Positions 1 to 12,531 of a DNA stretch of 64,000 nucleotides are shown piece after piece; positions within the stretch are counted from its first letter, which is position 1; each line of letters starts with the position of its first letter. The notes beneath the pieces were generated by a model. It worked only from the letters and a program-made list of their open reading frames with translations, was not told where the DNA came from and did no database searches. Source of the DNA: Phoenix dactylifera (Eukaryota > Streptophyta > Magnoliopsida > Arecales > Arecaceae); NCBI RefSeq assembly GCF_009389715.1, contig NW_024067667.1:2750501-2814500 (forward strand). The letters run 5' to 3'. The translations under genes and the position numbers were made by a program.

Positions 1-200
1 ACTTGATAACACTTGGTGCTTTTTGTGCTGCGCAAATTTTTGATGTCTGAAGATAACATATGTCGCAAGCTACAATCATGACTTATGAGTACTTTGCTAT
101 TAACCTATCGCCACAATTCATGCTACCAAAGTAGAATTATGTTTGTCTAATTTTAATAAATTTTGCCAGACATTGATTTTATATTTTCGCCTTGTTCCAG

Positions 201-3200
201 AGTATAGATTCCAAGATTCATCACAATAATCTTATCAACAACATATTGGCCAAGGTTTTGTCCTTTAAACATGTTTACTCATGGAGTTTGGCTTATTTGT
301 TTGTTTGATAACTTTAGGATTTTGTGGAATTGCAGGTAGAAGGAAACCTTGCTGGGGCAGATGATGCTATCATGCTAGACAAAGATGGTTTTGTATCAGA
401 AACAAATGCCACAAACATTGTGAGGAAATATTATGATAGACTTTTAGTAAATATATTATTGATGTTTATCTGATAGTACAACTGATTTTTCTTGCAGTTC
501 ATGGTAAAAAAGGGGCAAGTATCCACGCCTCATGCTGACTACTGCCTTCCAGGCATCACTCGAGCAACTGTAATTTCCATATCCTTTGTTTCTTTTAAGT
601 AGCACTAATTCTTCTATTAGAGAAGTAGCTTCCACAAATATAAGAAAATGCAAGTGACAATACACTTTAGCACACCCGTAATGTATAATACTTGCTTTTG
701 GAATCTTTCTTAAAATTATGACCCACAACATAGATGAGATTATTTGCCACTTATCTACCACCTTTTTCTTGAAATGCATAGCCTTTAAAGGGTGAAGAAC
801 AAGACAACCAGCAAATACAACTTCCCAAACTAGAAGCACGAAAAGTTTAGCATTAATTAAATTGGCACCACCAAGTTACACCATCTTGATATCGGGCCCC
901 GTACCAATGCCACCCTATCACTATCAGTATGCTCTATAATCCGGTTCGGTATGGTATGGTGTACCATGGGTACCACCAAATAGACCTACTAAGCTAATTT
1001 ATTAATAAAAATTAAGTACCTAGTTGATATCGCATCATATCGGGTGTCCCGAATCAGAATAATGAGGTTCTAGGTCTAGGGATGCTCTTGGTATCTAGCG
1101 TCCTTGGAAACCACTAGTGCCCCAGTTGGTACTACTCGGTACATGGGATCGTACTAGCAGTTTGCCCTGATGCTAAACAGTACCACTCAAAAGGCTCCAA
1201 AAGCCCTTTTCTTCTTGTGGAGGAAAGAGGGAGGGAGACAAGGAGAAAGAGTTCAGAACCAGAACCATTAGAGAACATCTAAAAGGAATGGTGTTGGTGT
1301 CAATACCTGGCACCATAAAATCCAATTATGCGCCCTAAAGCCTAACCTAACCCTAATATAGGACTTAGACAAACCCTAAACAACCATAAGATATGGAAAA
1401 ACAAAAAAAATAAATAAAGGGTCTCATTGCAATATCAAGATGTCATAATGTATTGTGTTTGTGCCAGTACCCTAGCACGCCAATACTGTACCCGACCCAG
1501 TCCTAGACTAATACCAACACTGATAAGGCACTTTAAACCCTGCATATTACACAATGAGCAAGTATATTAACTATTAAGGTTCTTTACCTTATTTGCCAAC
1601 TATGCAAAATGCCTTGAAGGTGAGATAACAATAATATAGTTTAGTAAAATATGATTCTATTGGCTTGAACCTCTACAAACTAGAACCATCCTAATCACTT
1701 GGAATTTTCGAAAATACAAATCAATAGGGTAAGATATTTTTACCTCCTCAAGCTTCTCATTGAGAAGGTTTCTTCTTAAAGATAAGGCCACCAAACCCAC
1801 CAGACACTCTCGTCAGTAGTTATACAAATATTGAATAAGCCTAGAGTATTAGAGAATATCAGAATATCCAATGTAGCAAGTGACTCTGGATACCAAGATT
1901 TGTTTGATGTTTTGAAAATTGTGTTACAAGAGCATTAGTTGGTGAATGAACATCATTTGATAAATTAGTCTTTTTTTTAAAATATAGTTGAGTAACTTTT
2001 GTCTTTGAAACATCAGGTTATGGATCTTGTGGTGAAAGAGAACCTGGTCCTACACGAGCGACGTATTAGTCTATCTGAGTTTCATACTGCAGATGAGGTA
2101 TGCAATTTCAAATATGGAGAACTTTTGAAGCTTTCACTCAAGGGATTTTTCCATGTGTAACATTTCAAATAAATGTTAATGAAACTGCTTTGTAACAATG
2201 TTGACTGTACGTATCATCATGTTTGTATATTCTGCTATTGGAACCATGTGATTCTATTTCCATTGTTAGCTAGATACTGTTCAACTTTCAACAAATTCTT
2301 TGTCATCTGTCCTTATAGGTTTCCTCTTTGCTTGAGTTTTACAATGACAGTTTGTGCTGTTACTAGACTAAGATTAATAAAGTCAAGCTGCAGTCATGAA
2401 ACTTGTATGATAGATATTACATGTCAGTGACAGTTGAGAGAATGTTGATGATAATTAACAGACTTCTAGGTGATGATTAATACATTTGCTTCTAGGTGTC
2501 AGCAAGGTTGACTAAACTATCCTGAATCGCCCGGTTCGGGGCATACTGACACGAACTAGTCAATTACCGAGATGGTTCAGTGGGTCAGCTTGGTAAGATT
2601 ACGAACAAGGATGAATCAAGCTGAACCAAGGGTAGTTTGGGCCTCTTACCAACCTAATAATTGGGGACGAGGTAGAGAAGGCCCTCCTATGACCTTCTTT
2701 GCCTTCTCTTTTTCAAAGACACTAGTTTTAGGGTAAAAGTGAGAGGAAATAGGGATTTCTGCCTGTTTTCAAGTTAAATCCCACCAAAATCAGGTTTTAA
2801 TCCCCTCCATTCTAGCCATTCCTCTCTGCTTTTCCTTTTCATGCCTAAAATAAGCCAAAAATTGGAAATCAGCAAAAAATATGCCAAAATTTGTATTTTG
2901 GCATGATTTCATAATATGCTTTAGGTCTAATAATGAACAATGTATTGACGAAGAAATCATAATTTTTCATTAATCATATAATTTTTAAATTAAAAATATT
3001 AAAAGTAGTAATAAATAAAATAATATTCATTTTTTTTAGAAAATGGTAACATGTTTGGGGGTATATATGCTACAAGCTATCTTAGTTTTATAGCAATTTA
3101 TTTAAATTTGGGTGTGGTTATGGCTACCCAAATCTAAGCCCAAATTCAAGTAAATATCAAGAATAAGTGATGATTAATACATACTAATAGGCTAAAATAG

Positions 3201-6200
3201 ATATATGTAGTATCTGGTAGGATTCTACATTAATCTGAATTAAAATTAATTTTTACTAATTTTAATTACATGTTAATTTTTTACTAAAAATAATTAAAAA
3301 TATTTTAGAAATATAAAAATATGAAAATTTTTTTTCTTGTGTCGATAATGCAAACATATTTTTTGAAGTAATTCAACCATTTCTGAATTACAATGTAAAT
3401 TATCTAATTTTCAAGTATTTAATTAATTAATTGTTAGTTCAACTAAAAATCATGAAAATATGGTAATGTGCATCAGCAATTGGGGCATATTTTTTGGGAC
3501 AACATGCATAGTTTTACATAATACTATAAATTACTACATATTCATAAGGTTCGCCATACCGACATACCGGTGCGGTCTAGTATTGGTAGTTTGGTACGGT
3601 ATCGGTACCAAACCGAGCCGAACCGGTACCGTACCGAAAGTGCCACAGCGCGTGGTACTTAGTGCCATACGCTGTTTCCCATGAAGAACACCCCGTACCG
3701 ATGTGAACAGGCTCAGTTCGCACCGGTACGAGTATTTACCGGTGCAAACTAGTATGGGTATGTATCGGTGCGAACCAAGCCGGTTCGCACCGGTAAAAGC
3801 CATGAACCGATCGGTTCTGACCCAGATTGGATCGAAACCGATTTCAATAGTCCGATTTTAATAGTCGTACCGTATCGGTACCTGTCAGTATCGGTACGGT
3901 ACGGGCTGAACCGACCGGTACCGATCGGTTCAGCAGACCATGCTACATATATTAAGGGACATTAAACTATAAAAGTCCAATTTTTTGTATAAAATTTTGT
4001 TTATTCTTTAAAAAGTATAGATTTGCTTTATGTAGTTTATGATGATGAATGAGGTGGTTCATGACGTGCATTTGTCAAACTTGCAGAAATGGATCCAAGA
4101 AGGAAAAAGAAGGATATTGGTTGGGTGCAAGGTGTGATGATTTCAAAATGGCACCATTGGAGGTGCAAATATGCAATGCGGAGTTTAGCACGATGGAGTG
4201 ATGATTTTGAAACTTCTAGTCTGTGATTACATTAACGTGGCTGCATGTAAAAAATCTCCACTGGAGGTCTGGCAATTGATAAAGAAGCAATTTGTCGATT
4301 TTAGAGTGAGCAAGAGAAGTGCAGGGAAGCAAGGAAAGATTAAGTGTCGGGTAGCTAAACCACCATCATGGAGATCTGGAGTACTATGAGAAATTAGATC
4401 CAGATGACATGGAGGAGGCTCAAATTCAAACTACCATACGAGACAGTCTAAATGATCAATGGTAGAGGGACGAGATTGCCAGCACAGGGCATAGTTTGTG
4501 TCCTCACAATACGAGGGAGTTTCTGGTTCTGAGTCCACCATAGGAGATCTAGGTTATAGAAGTCGTCCATCAATGAGAGAGATTGTCGATAAAGGTGGCA
4601 TCGGATGGCATCTATGGTTAGGGCCTTCATTAATGTGAAGGACAAGAAACTTGAGATATACTAGTAGGAGCCACCATTCATGACCAAGATCTACATGCCT
4701 TTCCTAGCATAGACTTAAAGTAGCAAAGGATTGATTCTATGCTTGTTCAAGATAAGAAAAAGGACATTGTGGAGAATTATTGCTTTGTAGTTCCACTTCA
4801 GCCACATTACTGCAAATACCATAGACAACATCTAATGCTGGTCTGATATTAGCTCCATCCAAAGAGCAGTCACAATGTAGATCCTCTTGGGCCAAAGGAT
4901 GTATAAAGTGAGCTGCTTAACAGTGATGAAGAGCTAGAGTGATAGATAGCCTCCTACTAGAGCAAGTGGCACACCTACGGTGTAACTTTGATTGCGATGG
5001 ATGGTTTGGGCTGCAGAGTATCATCAATTTTTTTAACATATCATGATATGAAGACTCTTTTATAAGTCAGTGGATGCTTCTGACAAGGTGCACAACACCC
5101 AGTACATCCTGAAGTAATTGCTCAGATAAGGGAGTAACATGTCATGCAGATGATTATTGATAGTGGATCATAATACAAGGCTTCCAAGTTTGTTGTGATG
5201 ATCATGAGGTGACGCATTACTGGGTCCCATGTGTTGCCTATTGCATAGACTTATTTCTGATGGAATTGGCAAAATTTGTAGGGTTAAGCAGGTGGTGCAG
5301 ACATCCCCAACCATTGCAAAATTTATGATGAGAAAACACATTGGGGGTGAGGTACTAGGTCAGCAAGAACTCACTTTGCCACAAACTATGTTGTACTCCA
5401 TAGCCCTATTGAGAAGAAGGTGGGCCTGTGTCGGATGTTTATGAGTACTGGGTCGTAGGAGAGTAGATATGCCCATAATGGTATGGAAGGTGACTATTTG
5501 GAGGGCTTAGTGACAAGCCAACAGTTCTAAAAGCAGGCCAACAGAAGTGAAGGCAATTGCACCACTATATCAAGTGCTCAGGATTGTGGATAGTAAGAAG
5601 TATTCTCATATGGATTTCTTATATCATATGATAATGTTCCCAAGGTCGTAACTAGGTAGGTGGATCCAAAGCATGCTGATAAGTATATTGACATCATTAC
5701 GCAGTGGTGGGATTACCAGATGGGCAGGAAGTTGTATCGTAACCCAAGTACAATCCGCAACACTTGTTTATTCTTATTAAATGAAATCGAAGTGCAATTA
5801 TTTATTTGTTAATTAAATCAATTACATATCTTGGCAGCTACTACCTCAACCTAAAGTTCCAATATAGTGTCCCAGGAAAGGTCTGCCATACCACCCCATA
5901 CCGCCCAATACAGAGCGTATCATACCGTACCAAAAGGAAACCGACACGAAACTCAACTTTGAATCAGTACAAGCCCTGTACTGCCTTATATTGCCCTGTA
6001 CCGACTTGTACCGGGGCATACCAACCTATACTGAGGCATACCGAGGTGTGTACCGACCTATTCCGAAGCGTACCAACCTGTATTGAGGCGTATCGAGATA
6101 AAAGTTGAGAAGAATGACTAGAAAGCTATTTCGATACATCATGTATACCGAACCGAACTACTAAGGTACTGATAGGTACTCGGTACTGAGATTGTGGACT

Positions 6201-9200
6201 TTGGTCACGGCAATGGACATGGATGAGGAATGATTAATCGCCCTGCACAGCATGATGTACAAAGTAGAGCTGATTTGATCATTGCTGCTAGATGTCTGGA
6301 GAAGGTAAGTTAATTTTAATGGGATATAAGAACTTTACTTTGTTAATTAAAGCAAATCATTGATATCATATATCTTGTATGTTTCATAAGGTAAAGCTTT
6401 TAGAGAGGGCTTGCACAGTTTTAGTGAGAGGGAAGCTATGCAAGCAAAGATAATATCATGGTATATTATACCGGTCGGTACCGGATGGACCGTACTGGAT
6501 CCAATTGAAATGCATCCAAGAGGTGAAGCATGATGATCCACTTCATAATGACTTCGTATATGATGAGGAGGATACAATGATTTGTTAGCTTAAGGGCCAG
6601 CGGTAGGTAGAGCTTGATGAGCCAGGATCACCTCCTCGACCGGCTAGTTTCATAGCAATGGAGGTTGTGGTGAATGCAGAACAGTGGGCATAGCAACACA
6701 TGCCATACTTCCAACAAACCGAGCAGCCATAGAGGACAAGGGGAGTCGATCATTATCGCAAGACTATGTCTAAGACATTCTCTCAGAGATATGACAAAGT
6801 GATGCTAAGAAAAGGTCGCTACAGTCCAGTCCAATCAAGGTAGTGGGGGTAGTCGAGCCACCTAAAAGAGTCGGCAAGCAGGGGCAGTTAAGGAAAGAAA
6901 ACAGATTTACAAAACAACAAGCAAGGAAAAGGAAAGAAAATTGCAAAACCACTGGAGGGAGTTGATGAGAAGCCTGTTCCCTCAGATTCTAAGACCAGGT
7001 ACCCTTAGATGACCAGTTGTAGATCATCTCGTGATACAAGCAATGATGATAATTACAGTTTGAGCAATGACGTATCTGGTGGCCAAGGATGTAGCAGTGG
7101 ACATGGCAAGGGTGCATACAACTCAGTCATATGGTCTTTACTCAATTCACCAGGTAATTGTATTTCATTTATGCCATGCAGGACACGGACCATAGTGCAT
7201 GACCTAAGCCCATGAGGATACAATAGCATGTAGAAACAAGCCCCTTGAGGCGGTTCAGGATATGGAACCATTGCAGATGATCTAGCATGTGGAATAAGGT
7301 TCCTGGATTTATCTAGATCCTTATGTATACTACATCGTATTCTACACAACTAGGGTATGACCCATCTGGATATCCCCAAGTTTGAGACATCAGATTCGAG
7401 TGGCTACTACTCTCCAATCGTAGATAATGGGTTAGATTTCGTTGCCCATGACCAAAATCCCAATGTCTACAAGTAGCATGAACACTCCATGAGGAATTAG
7501 ATGCTGGTACATATTTTTTAGTTCAAATCAACTTGATATATATATTTTCCAATTCAAAAATATGCATTGTCTATATTAGTTATATTACAATTGTATTCAT
7601 TAAGCAGTCGTATGGTCTGTTGAGACCAATGTGACATAACATCAAAATACCCTTGAAATCATAATTTAAACAACCATAAACCTTAAATTATCCCCTAAAA
7701 CAACAAAAATGGGGGGGAAAAAGAGAAGAATAGTTTACTAGTACCAAACTGGTATGCCAAATTGTATCTAGTGCTTATATGGTATGATTGGATACCATAT
7801 CATACTAGTCACCGACTGGTATGGTAACCGATACCAAAATAGTGGACATGTTATCTTGAGATAGTTGCTTCATAAGTGCTTCCCATATGACATCATTCTG
7901 TTGAGTGAAAACAACATCATAAGATGATGCTTCCATGAGTCTTTTGATTACAATACTTTGCAGAATGTCCGTGAAGTAGCTATCAGCAGCTTGTTTGTAT
8001 GGAAGAACCTCGACACAAACAAAGAGTTGAGTTTATATAATTTCCTATGCGACCAAGAGGAACTTTGTGGCCTTAGACATTTCTAGTCTCCAGAAATCTG
8101 TGAAGTGAAAAGTAGAAAAGTTAATGCTTTTACGTTATTATGCAAACATTTCTTGCTTTCACTAAGAAATGATGGGGCTGAGAAAGTATTTTGATTCACA
8201 GGAACCATATCTTAGCTGCATACATAGTATCATGCAGTATACCTATGCTGTAATTCTAATATGTCATATTCTTTCTTTAGATACAGGCACCACTGTCTGC
8301 AGGCATGGTTGCTCTATGATTTATAAGTTGAGCCTGCTTCATTCTTCATAAGCTAGCACCAATATGCTGGTGGGATAGCATATGAGATCATAGGTTTAAT
8401 GGAGAGACAGCAAAGAGTACTAAAATGGCATGTTTGAACATTGATTAACAACTTTGACGGGTGAAAAGGATTGACAACATGACTACTATAACTCCCTCTT
8501 TGAACTTTGTGTTATTCAAATTGTCTTGACAAATGACAATTAGTTGCCTACATGATCTTCCTAAGGGATATAATATTTTAGAAATTGATTAAGTTTGATC
8601 GTGAGAAAAAAACAACTAAGGATCTCGTAGAACATTGGGAAATATCCAAGCCAAAGGCTGCAATTGCAAAGTATGTTGATTGTTGAACCACATTGATGTA
8701 CTTAAAAAAGGTGATGACAAGGGATATCGCCTGGGGACTTGAGACCATGACATGACTTCTAAAGGCTATTCTATGATTTTAGTAAAGGCTTATGGTACAT
8801 GGTTATGTTTTTCTTCTCCTCTTGATCTGTTGCGGTGTTACTATAATACTTCCATTAGTAAATAAGTCCTCTTTTTATTAAGAGTAAACAAGTCCTTGAT
8901 AAGAAGAATTGGTGAATAAGGATTCTTTTAGCAAACCCAAAATGGTCGGAACAAGGCTTGATATTTATGGTTATTTTGTAACATATTGCTCATAATATAA
9001 ATTTTTCATCATCTGTTCTGGTATTTCTTTCATTATTGTATATAATAAGTTACTATTGTCCTTGTAGTGCATTCTCTTAATCTCATTTTCCCAAAAATTT
9101 CACTGTGCCTGTCGTCTTTTAATAATTAAATGGAGAATAGTAAATAAATAAATGACTTGTTGAAATGTTTAGGTGCATTAGAAAAGTCGAAGTTTCAAAC

Positions 9201-10536
9201 TTTCTGGTTATTGTTGTTTTTTAAAAAAAAATTACATCCTCTCTACTCCTTGTAGTGACATTAGTATTTTTGTGCACAGGTATGGACAACAGGAACTATG
9301 GGTGAACTAACACCAGTGAGTCCCTCTGTCTGTGATGTTGAACTGAAATTATTTGTTTTCTATCTTCCATGCCAGTTTTTGTGGTTATAAATTTTTTCCG
9401 TACTATGTCCATGCATCTTTAATCCCAAAAACTTAGTGACTAGGTTAAAGCAACAAGTGGCTAGGTTAAGGCAATATATTATCTTCAAATATATTTTTAA
9501 TATAATATATGATACATAACATGCAAGTTAATTCAGCTTTTGGTTTGTTTGCCACAGAAAAAGAAAAAAAAGTTATAGTAAACCAGTTCAGTAGGCTGAC
9601 TAGTAATTTTAACAGCTAAATATCTCTACATGCCAAGATCCTTACTGGTTATGAGATACCTTTGCATGGTTCTGACATTGTAATTCTTCCGGTGGTTTTA
9701 TTAATGAGTCTTGTGCCCCAATAATTACCACCACTACTCTCTAGACAACTCTAATGGTGGCAACTACTATATCATTTGTTCATGTGGAAGGTTTAGTTAT
9801 AGAGTGTCATACATGATTGTATATTCAAGTTCTGGTGTTCACCTGGCAAAGAATGCCCTAGTGCAGCAACAGACACTTGTTCCCAAAAGGCATGCAAGTG
9901 CTACCAAGACATGTTCCTGGGGCAAGGGAGGGGGACAAAGAGCAAGAACACCACCCTGTACAACAACGATGTGGCAGGTGAAAAGCAAACTAGAGAAACT
10001 TGGCATTAGCATCATTCAAGCAAAGAAGGCAGGAGAGCTAAAAAGACAAACTACCAAAAGGTGGAAGGACCCCACCAAGAGGAGATGCATAGGGATTGTT
10101 CAGGAACTGAGATGGTGTGGTAGTTTTATGGAGGGAAGACAAGCACATCCAAGAGGACTAATGCAATAAGCAAGTCGTCTCAACTCCCCCTGCCCCAAAA
10201 AATGTACTCAAAATTTACCACTCGAGTCTTCCCATCCATTTTGAGAGAAAGTTGTACAATAGACTGATGTAGACATCTTGATCGAGGAACAATAGAGCTT
10301 GATTAATTTGAGTTACTTGTATCCTTCCAGTTTTTCTTTTCTTTTTTTTGTGATTGTTGGTGCGTTAAAATGGATGATGATTCATTATTAACAATGGCTG
10401 CTTTCAACAGGTTGTCGTGATTGATGGGCGCATCATTGGAAATGGAGAAGTTGGTCCTGTGACTAGAAGAATCCAGGATGCTTACAGGGTCCTGACTGCT
10501 GAATCAGGGGTGCCAATACCTATGCATGTGGAGTAA
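201..10536 (+). CDS. Branched-chain-aminotransferase-like class-IV PLP enzyme, C-terminal six exons (5' end outside window)
   Basis: Exons read in one continuous frame: 201-254, 336-419, 498-569, 2017-2097, 9280-9315 and 10411-10536 (stop TAA), giving 150 C-terminal residues. Visible motifs are SIDSKIHHNN, then ETNATNIF (the class-IV aminotransferase signature, E-x-[ST]-x2-N-[LIV]-F), PGITRAT, and TTGTMGELTP, which in this fold lies at the PLP phosphate site. All introns are GT-AG, the first with a weak GTTTTG donor. The sequence matches the plant family of branched-chain-amino-acid aminotransferase-like proteins (Arabidopsis At3g05190/At5g27410) better than the chloroplast D-amino-acid transaminase. 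The family uses PLP for transamination or related lyase chemistry; the natural substrate of this subgroup is uncertain. The catalytic lysine and N-terminus lie upstream of the window. Intron 3 is 7.2 kb because of transposon insertions. The gene converges on ABCI12, whose stop is 2 kb away. Confidence 0.9.
880..1530. repeat. GTACC-rich repeat block in intron 3 of the aminotransferase gene
   Basis: This stretch is packed with short GGTACC, CGGTA and GTACC words, for example GGTATGGTATGGTGTACCATGG near 950 and TACTCGGTACATGGGAT near 1133. It resembles the richer block at 3545-3950 and lies just downstream of the exon ending at 569. No coding frame is seen. It is probably a decayed copy of a family-specific repeat; its ends are not defined. 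Confidence 0.45.
2490..2650. repeat. Degenerate CGGTTCGG/GGTTCAG repeat fragment
   Basis: Words such as CCCGGTTCGGGGCATAC and GGTTCAGTGGGTCAGC echo the GTACC/CGGTTC family of the same intron. The fragment is short and diverged, with unclear borders. The rest of 2650-3540 is AT-rich intron in which nothing else is recognised. Confidence 0.3.
3545..3950. repeat. Dense GGTACCG/CGGTACGG palindromic repeat block
   Basis: About 400 bp in which GGTACC, CCGGTAC, ACCGGTGC and CGGTACGGTAC recur every 10-30 bp on both strands. The left part (TTTGGTACGGTATCGGTACC near 3590) and the right part (CGTATCGGTACC near 3870) share the same words. Surrounding DNA is very AT-rich, so this is a sharp GC island. 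Chance reading frames here are by-products of the repeat. It lies immediately before the hAT transposase remnant and may be part of, or nested beside, that element. Confidence 0.6.
4080..7490 (+). pseudogene. Decayed hAT-superfamily transposase gene
   Basis: Broken by many stops and frameshifts but recognisable in pieces. Near 4087-4190 a BED-finger-like start (DPRRKKK, later a frame-broken CKY-CNAEF). Near 4980-5080 the DUF659-like GVTLIAMDG and KSVDASD. At 5212-5280 THYWVPCVAYCIDL followed by a GIGKI-like end, matching the hAT block that normally reads YWTPCAAHCIDLMLEDIGK. At 5290-5450 MRKHIGGE and a leucine-rich stretch matching the segment before the RNase-H-like core. Near 5690-5730 an ITQWWDYQMG-like block. 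At 6520-6560 HDDPLHNDFVYDEED, like the acidic C-terminus. GTACC blocks at 5880-6190 and about 6470-6510 interrupt it. It lies on the sense strand of intron 3 and cannot encode an active enzyme. Confidence 0.7.
5880..6190. repeat. CCGTACC/GACTTGTACCG repeat block inside the hAT remnant
   Basis: Repeated CATACCG, TGTACCG and GAGGCATACCGA words occur roughly every 15-25 bp, for example ACCGACTTGTACCGGGGCAT near 6000. This is the same repeat family as 3545-3950, here mostly in the opposite strand sense. A shorter block with ATACCGGTCGGTACCGG lies near 6469-6485. Confidence 0.5.
7740..7850. repeat. GGTATGG/GTACCA repeat fragment
   Basis: GTACCAAACTGGTATG and GACTGGTATGGTAACCGATA mark another diverged member of the GTACC family, just beyond the 3' end of the hAT remnant. 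Between 7850 and 9279 the intron shows only AT-rich DNA without a recognisable gene, repeat or RNA. Confidence 0.4.
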
Positions 10537-11172
10537 TCATTCTGAAGACTGAAACTAAGACTAGCTCCAAGCCACTGCCTTCTGATCTGTTCTGTTCACA
10601 TACACTACAGTGAGGCAGAAATCTGTGGTGATTTGAACTTCATTTTGAACCAGTAGTAAATGTCATATTATTACTGGTGCTCAGTTCTTGTTCCCATCTT
10701 GTGTTCCTTCTGTTGATGGCACCAGCTATCCATAGGAAGTGGGATCTGTCCTGACCAAGATTAGCTCTATCCATGCGCTGGTAGTTATAAAATCTAAATT
10801 GGAACAGTGGATCTACTCAGAACTCCAAAAAATTTGGATTCATAACTAACATCATGACATGTTCATAAACTCCAATGAGATTGTAGTACTTCACATGAAC
10901 CTTATTGAGTGTGAGAATGTGTACATGTCCACATGTTCATTTACGGGAAAGTTTGTGCATACCTGCATGCAATATAGCATTGATACACATTTGTGTCGAT
11001 TATATAGAGTTCACTGGACCAACCAATGCAGCCCTTAATGAAGGAAGGCTAGCTCCAACATTCGGGGAGAGTGCTGGCTGGTGGATTGGGTAAAGTAGCC
11101 TCAATGTTGGATACCTACACCTAATCCCAGGCTAGCCCCGCTTTTGACCAAGCTTCCTCTCATCCTAATTCT

Positions 11173-11205
<33 letters not shown>

Positions 11206-12531
11206 AGCTGATTTAATTTCAGATTCAAATCTAAACTCTAACATTATAGATGGCAATGTACATCAAATTGAGGGAACCTAAGAAGAAACAGAGGACACAA
11301 GTAAGAAAAAGGAAAGAGATAAGGGAAAGAATACAGAAGAGAGCTTCAGACTACTTGCAATCAGTAGTGTACTTAAGCATTTCCTTGCTTCGCATGTACA
11401 TTCCTACTCATAGACGGATTCACAGATGGAAGGAGCATAAACGTATATAAGAAATATAGCCCTAAAGTTGTAACTAAAGCCTAATGAAGCAGAAAATAAA
11501 ATTAAAATCCAGCAAAGGCTCTAAAATTCTGAAGGCAACAAGCAACCTTGGAGCAAGAGTGGATACAGCAGCAAAATCAAAAGCTATGGGCCAGCAATCG
11601 CAACAAAAAGAAAAAAAATATTAAGATTCTGTAAAATTAAGCAAACATATTATTTGGCAGATCTACTTCAAGAAATACATTAAGAATAGTTCATAACAAA
11701 ATAAATGAAACAGTTAATACATCAAATGTTGTCTTATTATACATGTAAAGAACAGGTTGACAAAGGGAAATTACAGAGAAAGCATCTGCATGACTGGTAA
11801 GTGTATGTTCAGATGAAATTCCATGATGGATCTGGCAACCTAAGTTGAAGATTTTGCCACTAAGAGGACAGGTTAACGTTGTTAGAGTTTTTGTTTCCTT
11901 TTTACGCCCAAATACAACACCTTATGGCTCATATGAAAAAGCTAAATGCGTTAAATTTTGCAATTAATATGAGCAAATTATGTCAGTGAGCTACAGTTCC
12001 CAAGTTAGATACATTATTAGGAGCACTATAATGCACTGTACAGTCAGAAACTGGTCTAACATGATTACAACAATTAAAGCCCACTAGGGGACTACATGCT
12101 ATGGCTCTTCACATCTAATAAAAGAAGACCTCATCAATCAGATAGTTACAAACAGAACAACAGTGTGCAAATTAAAGTATTGCGAGCATCATTGGATATA
12201 TACAAATTCCCACAAAAAAGAAAAAAGAATCATACAACTGAATGTGCAAAATGGCCAGATTCTATCAGAAGAAACAGTTTGTCATCCATTAGTGCAAGAG
12301 AGTCTTCTTTCATTTATAATTACAAAGTTGATATCCTCGCTGTCAGCCAATGACTATGAGCTGCAGGATTGGCAGCCAAATCGGTGTCCATTAAACCAGA
12401 GATAATTGCCCTTTGCGTATGGGATCTTAGTAGCTGAAAAGATCAGTCATACATTACACTGTAAAAACTGCAGTCATTCATAAATCATAACTAAAAATTG
12501 GTAAAGGACTTACCAAAGAACAAAATCTATA
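10537..12531. other. Convergent intergenic region with a ~30-bp poly(A) run
   Basis: This region separates the stops of the aminotransferase gene (+) and ABCI12 (-) and must hold both 3' UTRs. A run of about 31 A residues at 11174-11204 interrupts it. Short open frames at 11250-11450 and 12096-12405 have no recognisable domains. No RNA gene was recognised. Confidence 0.6.

Noticed and set aside
3534..3965. Open frames on both strands over the GTACC block
   Set aside because: They come from the palindromic repeat, which lacks stops by composition.
9711..10169. 152-codon open frame between aminotransferase exons 5 and 6
   Set aside because: It lies within the intron 9316-10410, shows no domain and has basic, repeat-like composition; taken as chance.
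10905..11204. Possible SINE ending in the poly(A) run at 11174-11204
   Set aside because: No convincing A-box or B-box and no flanking target duplication were found.
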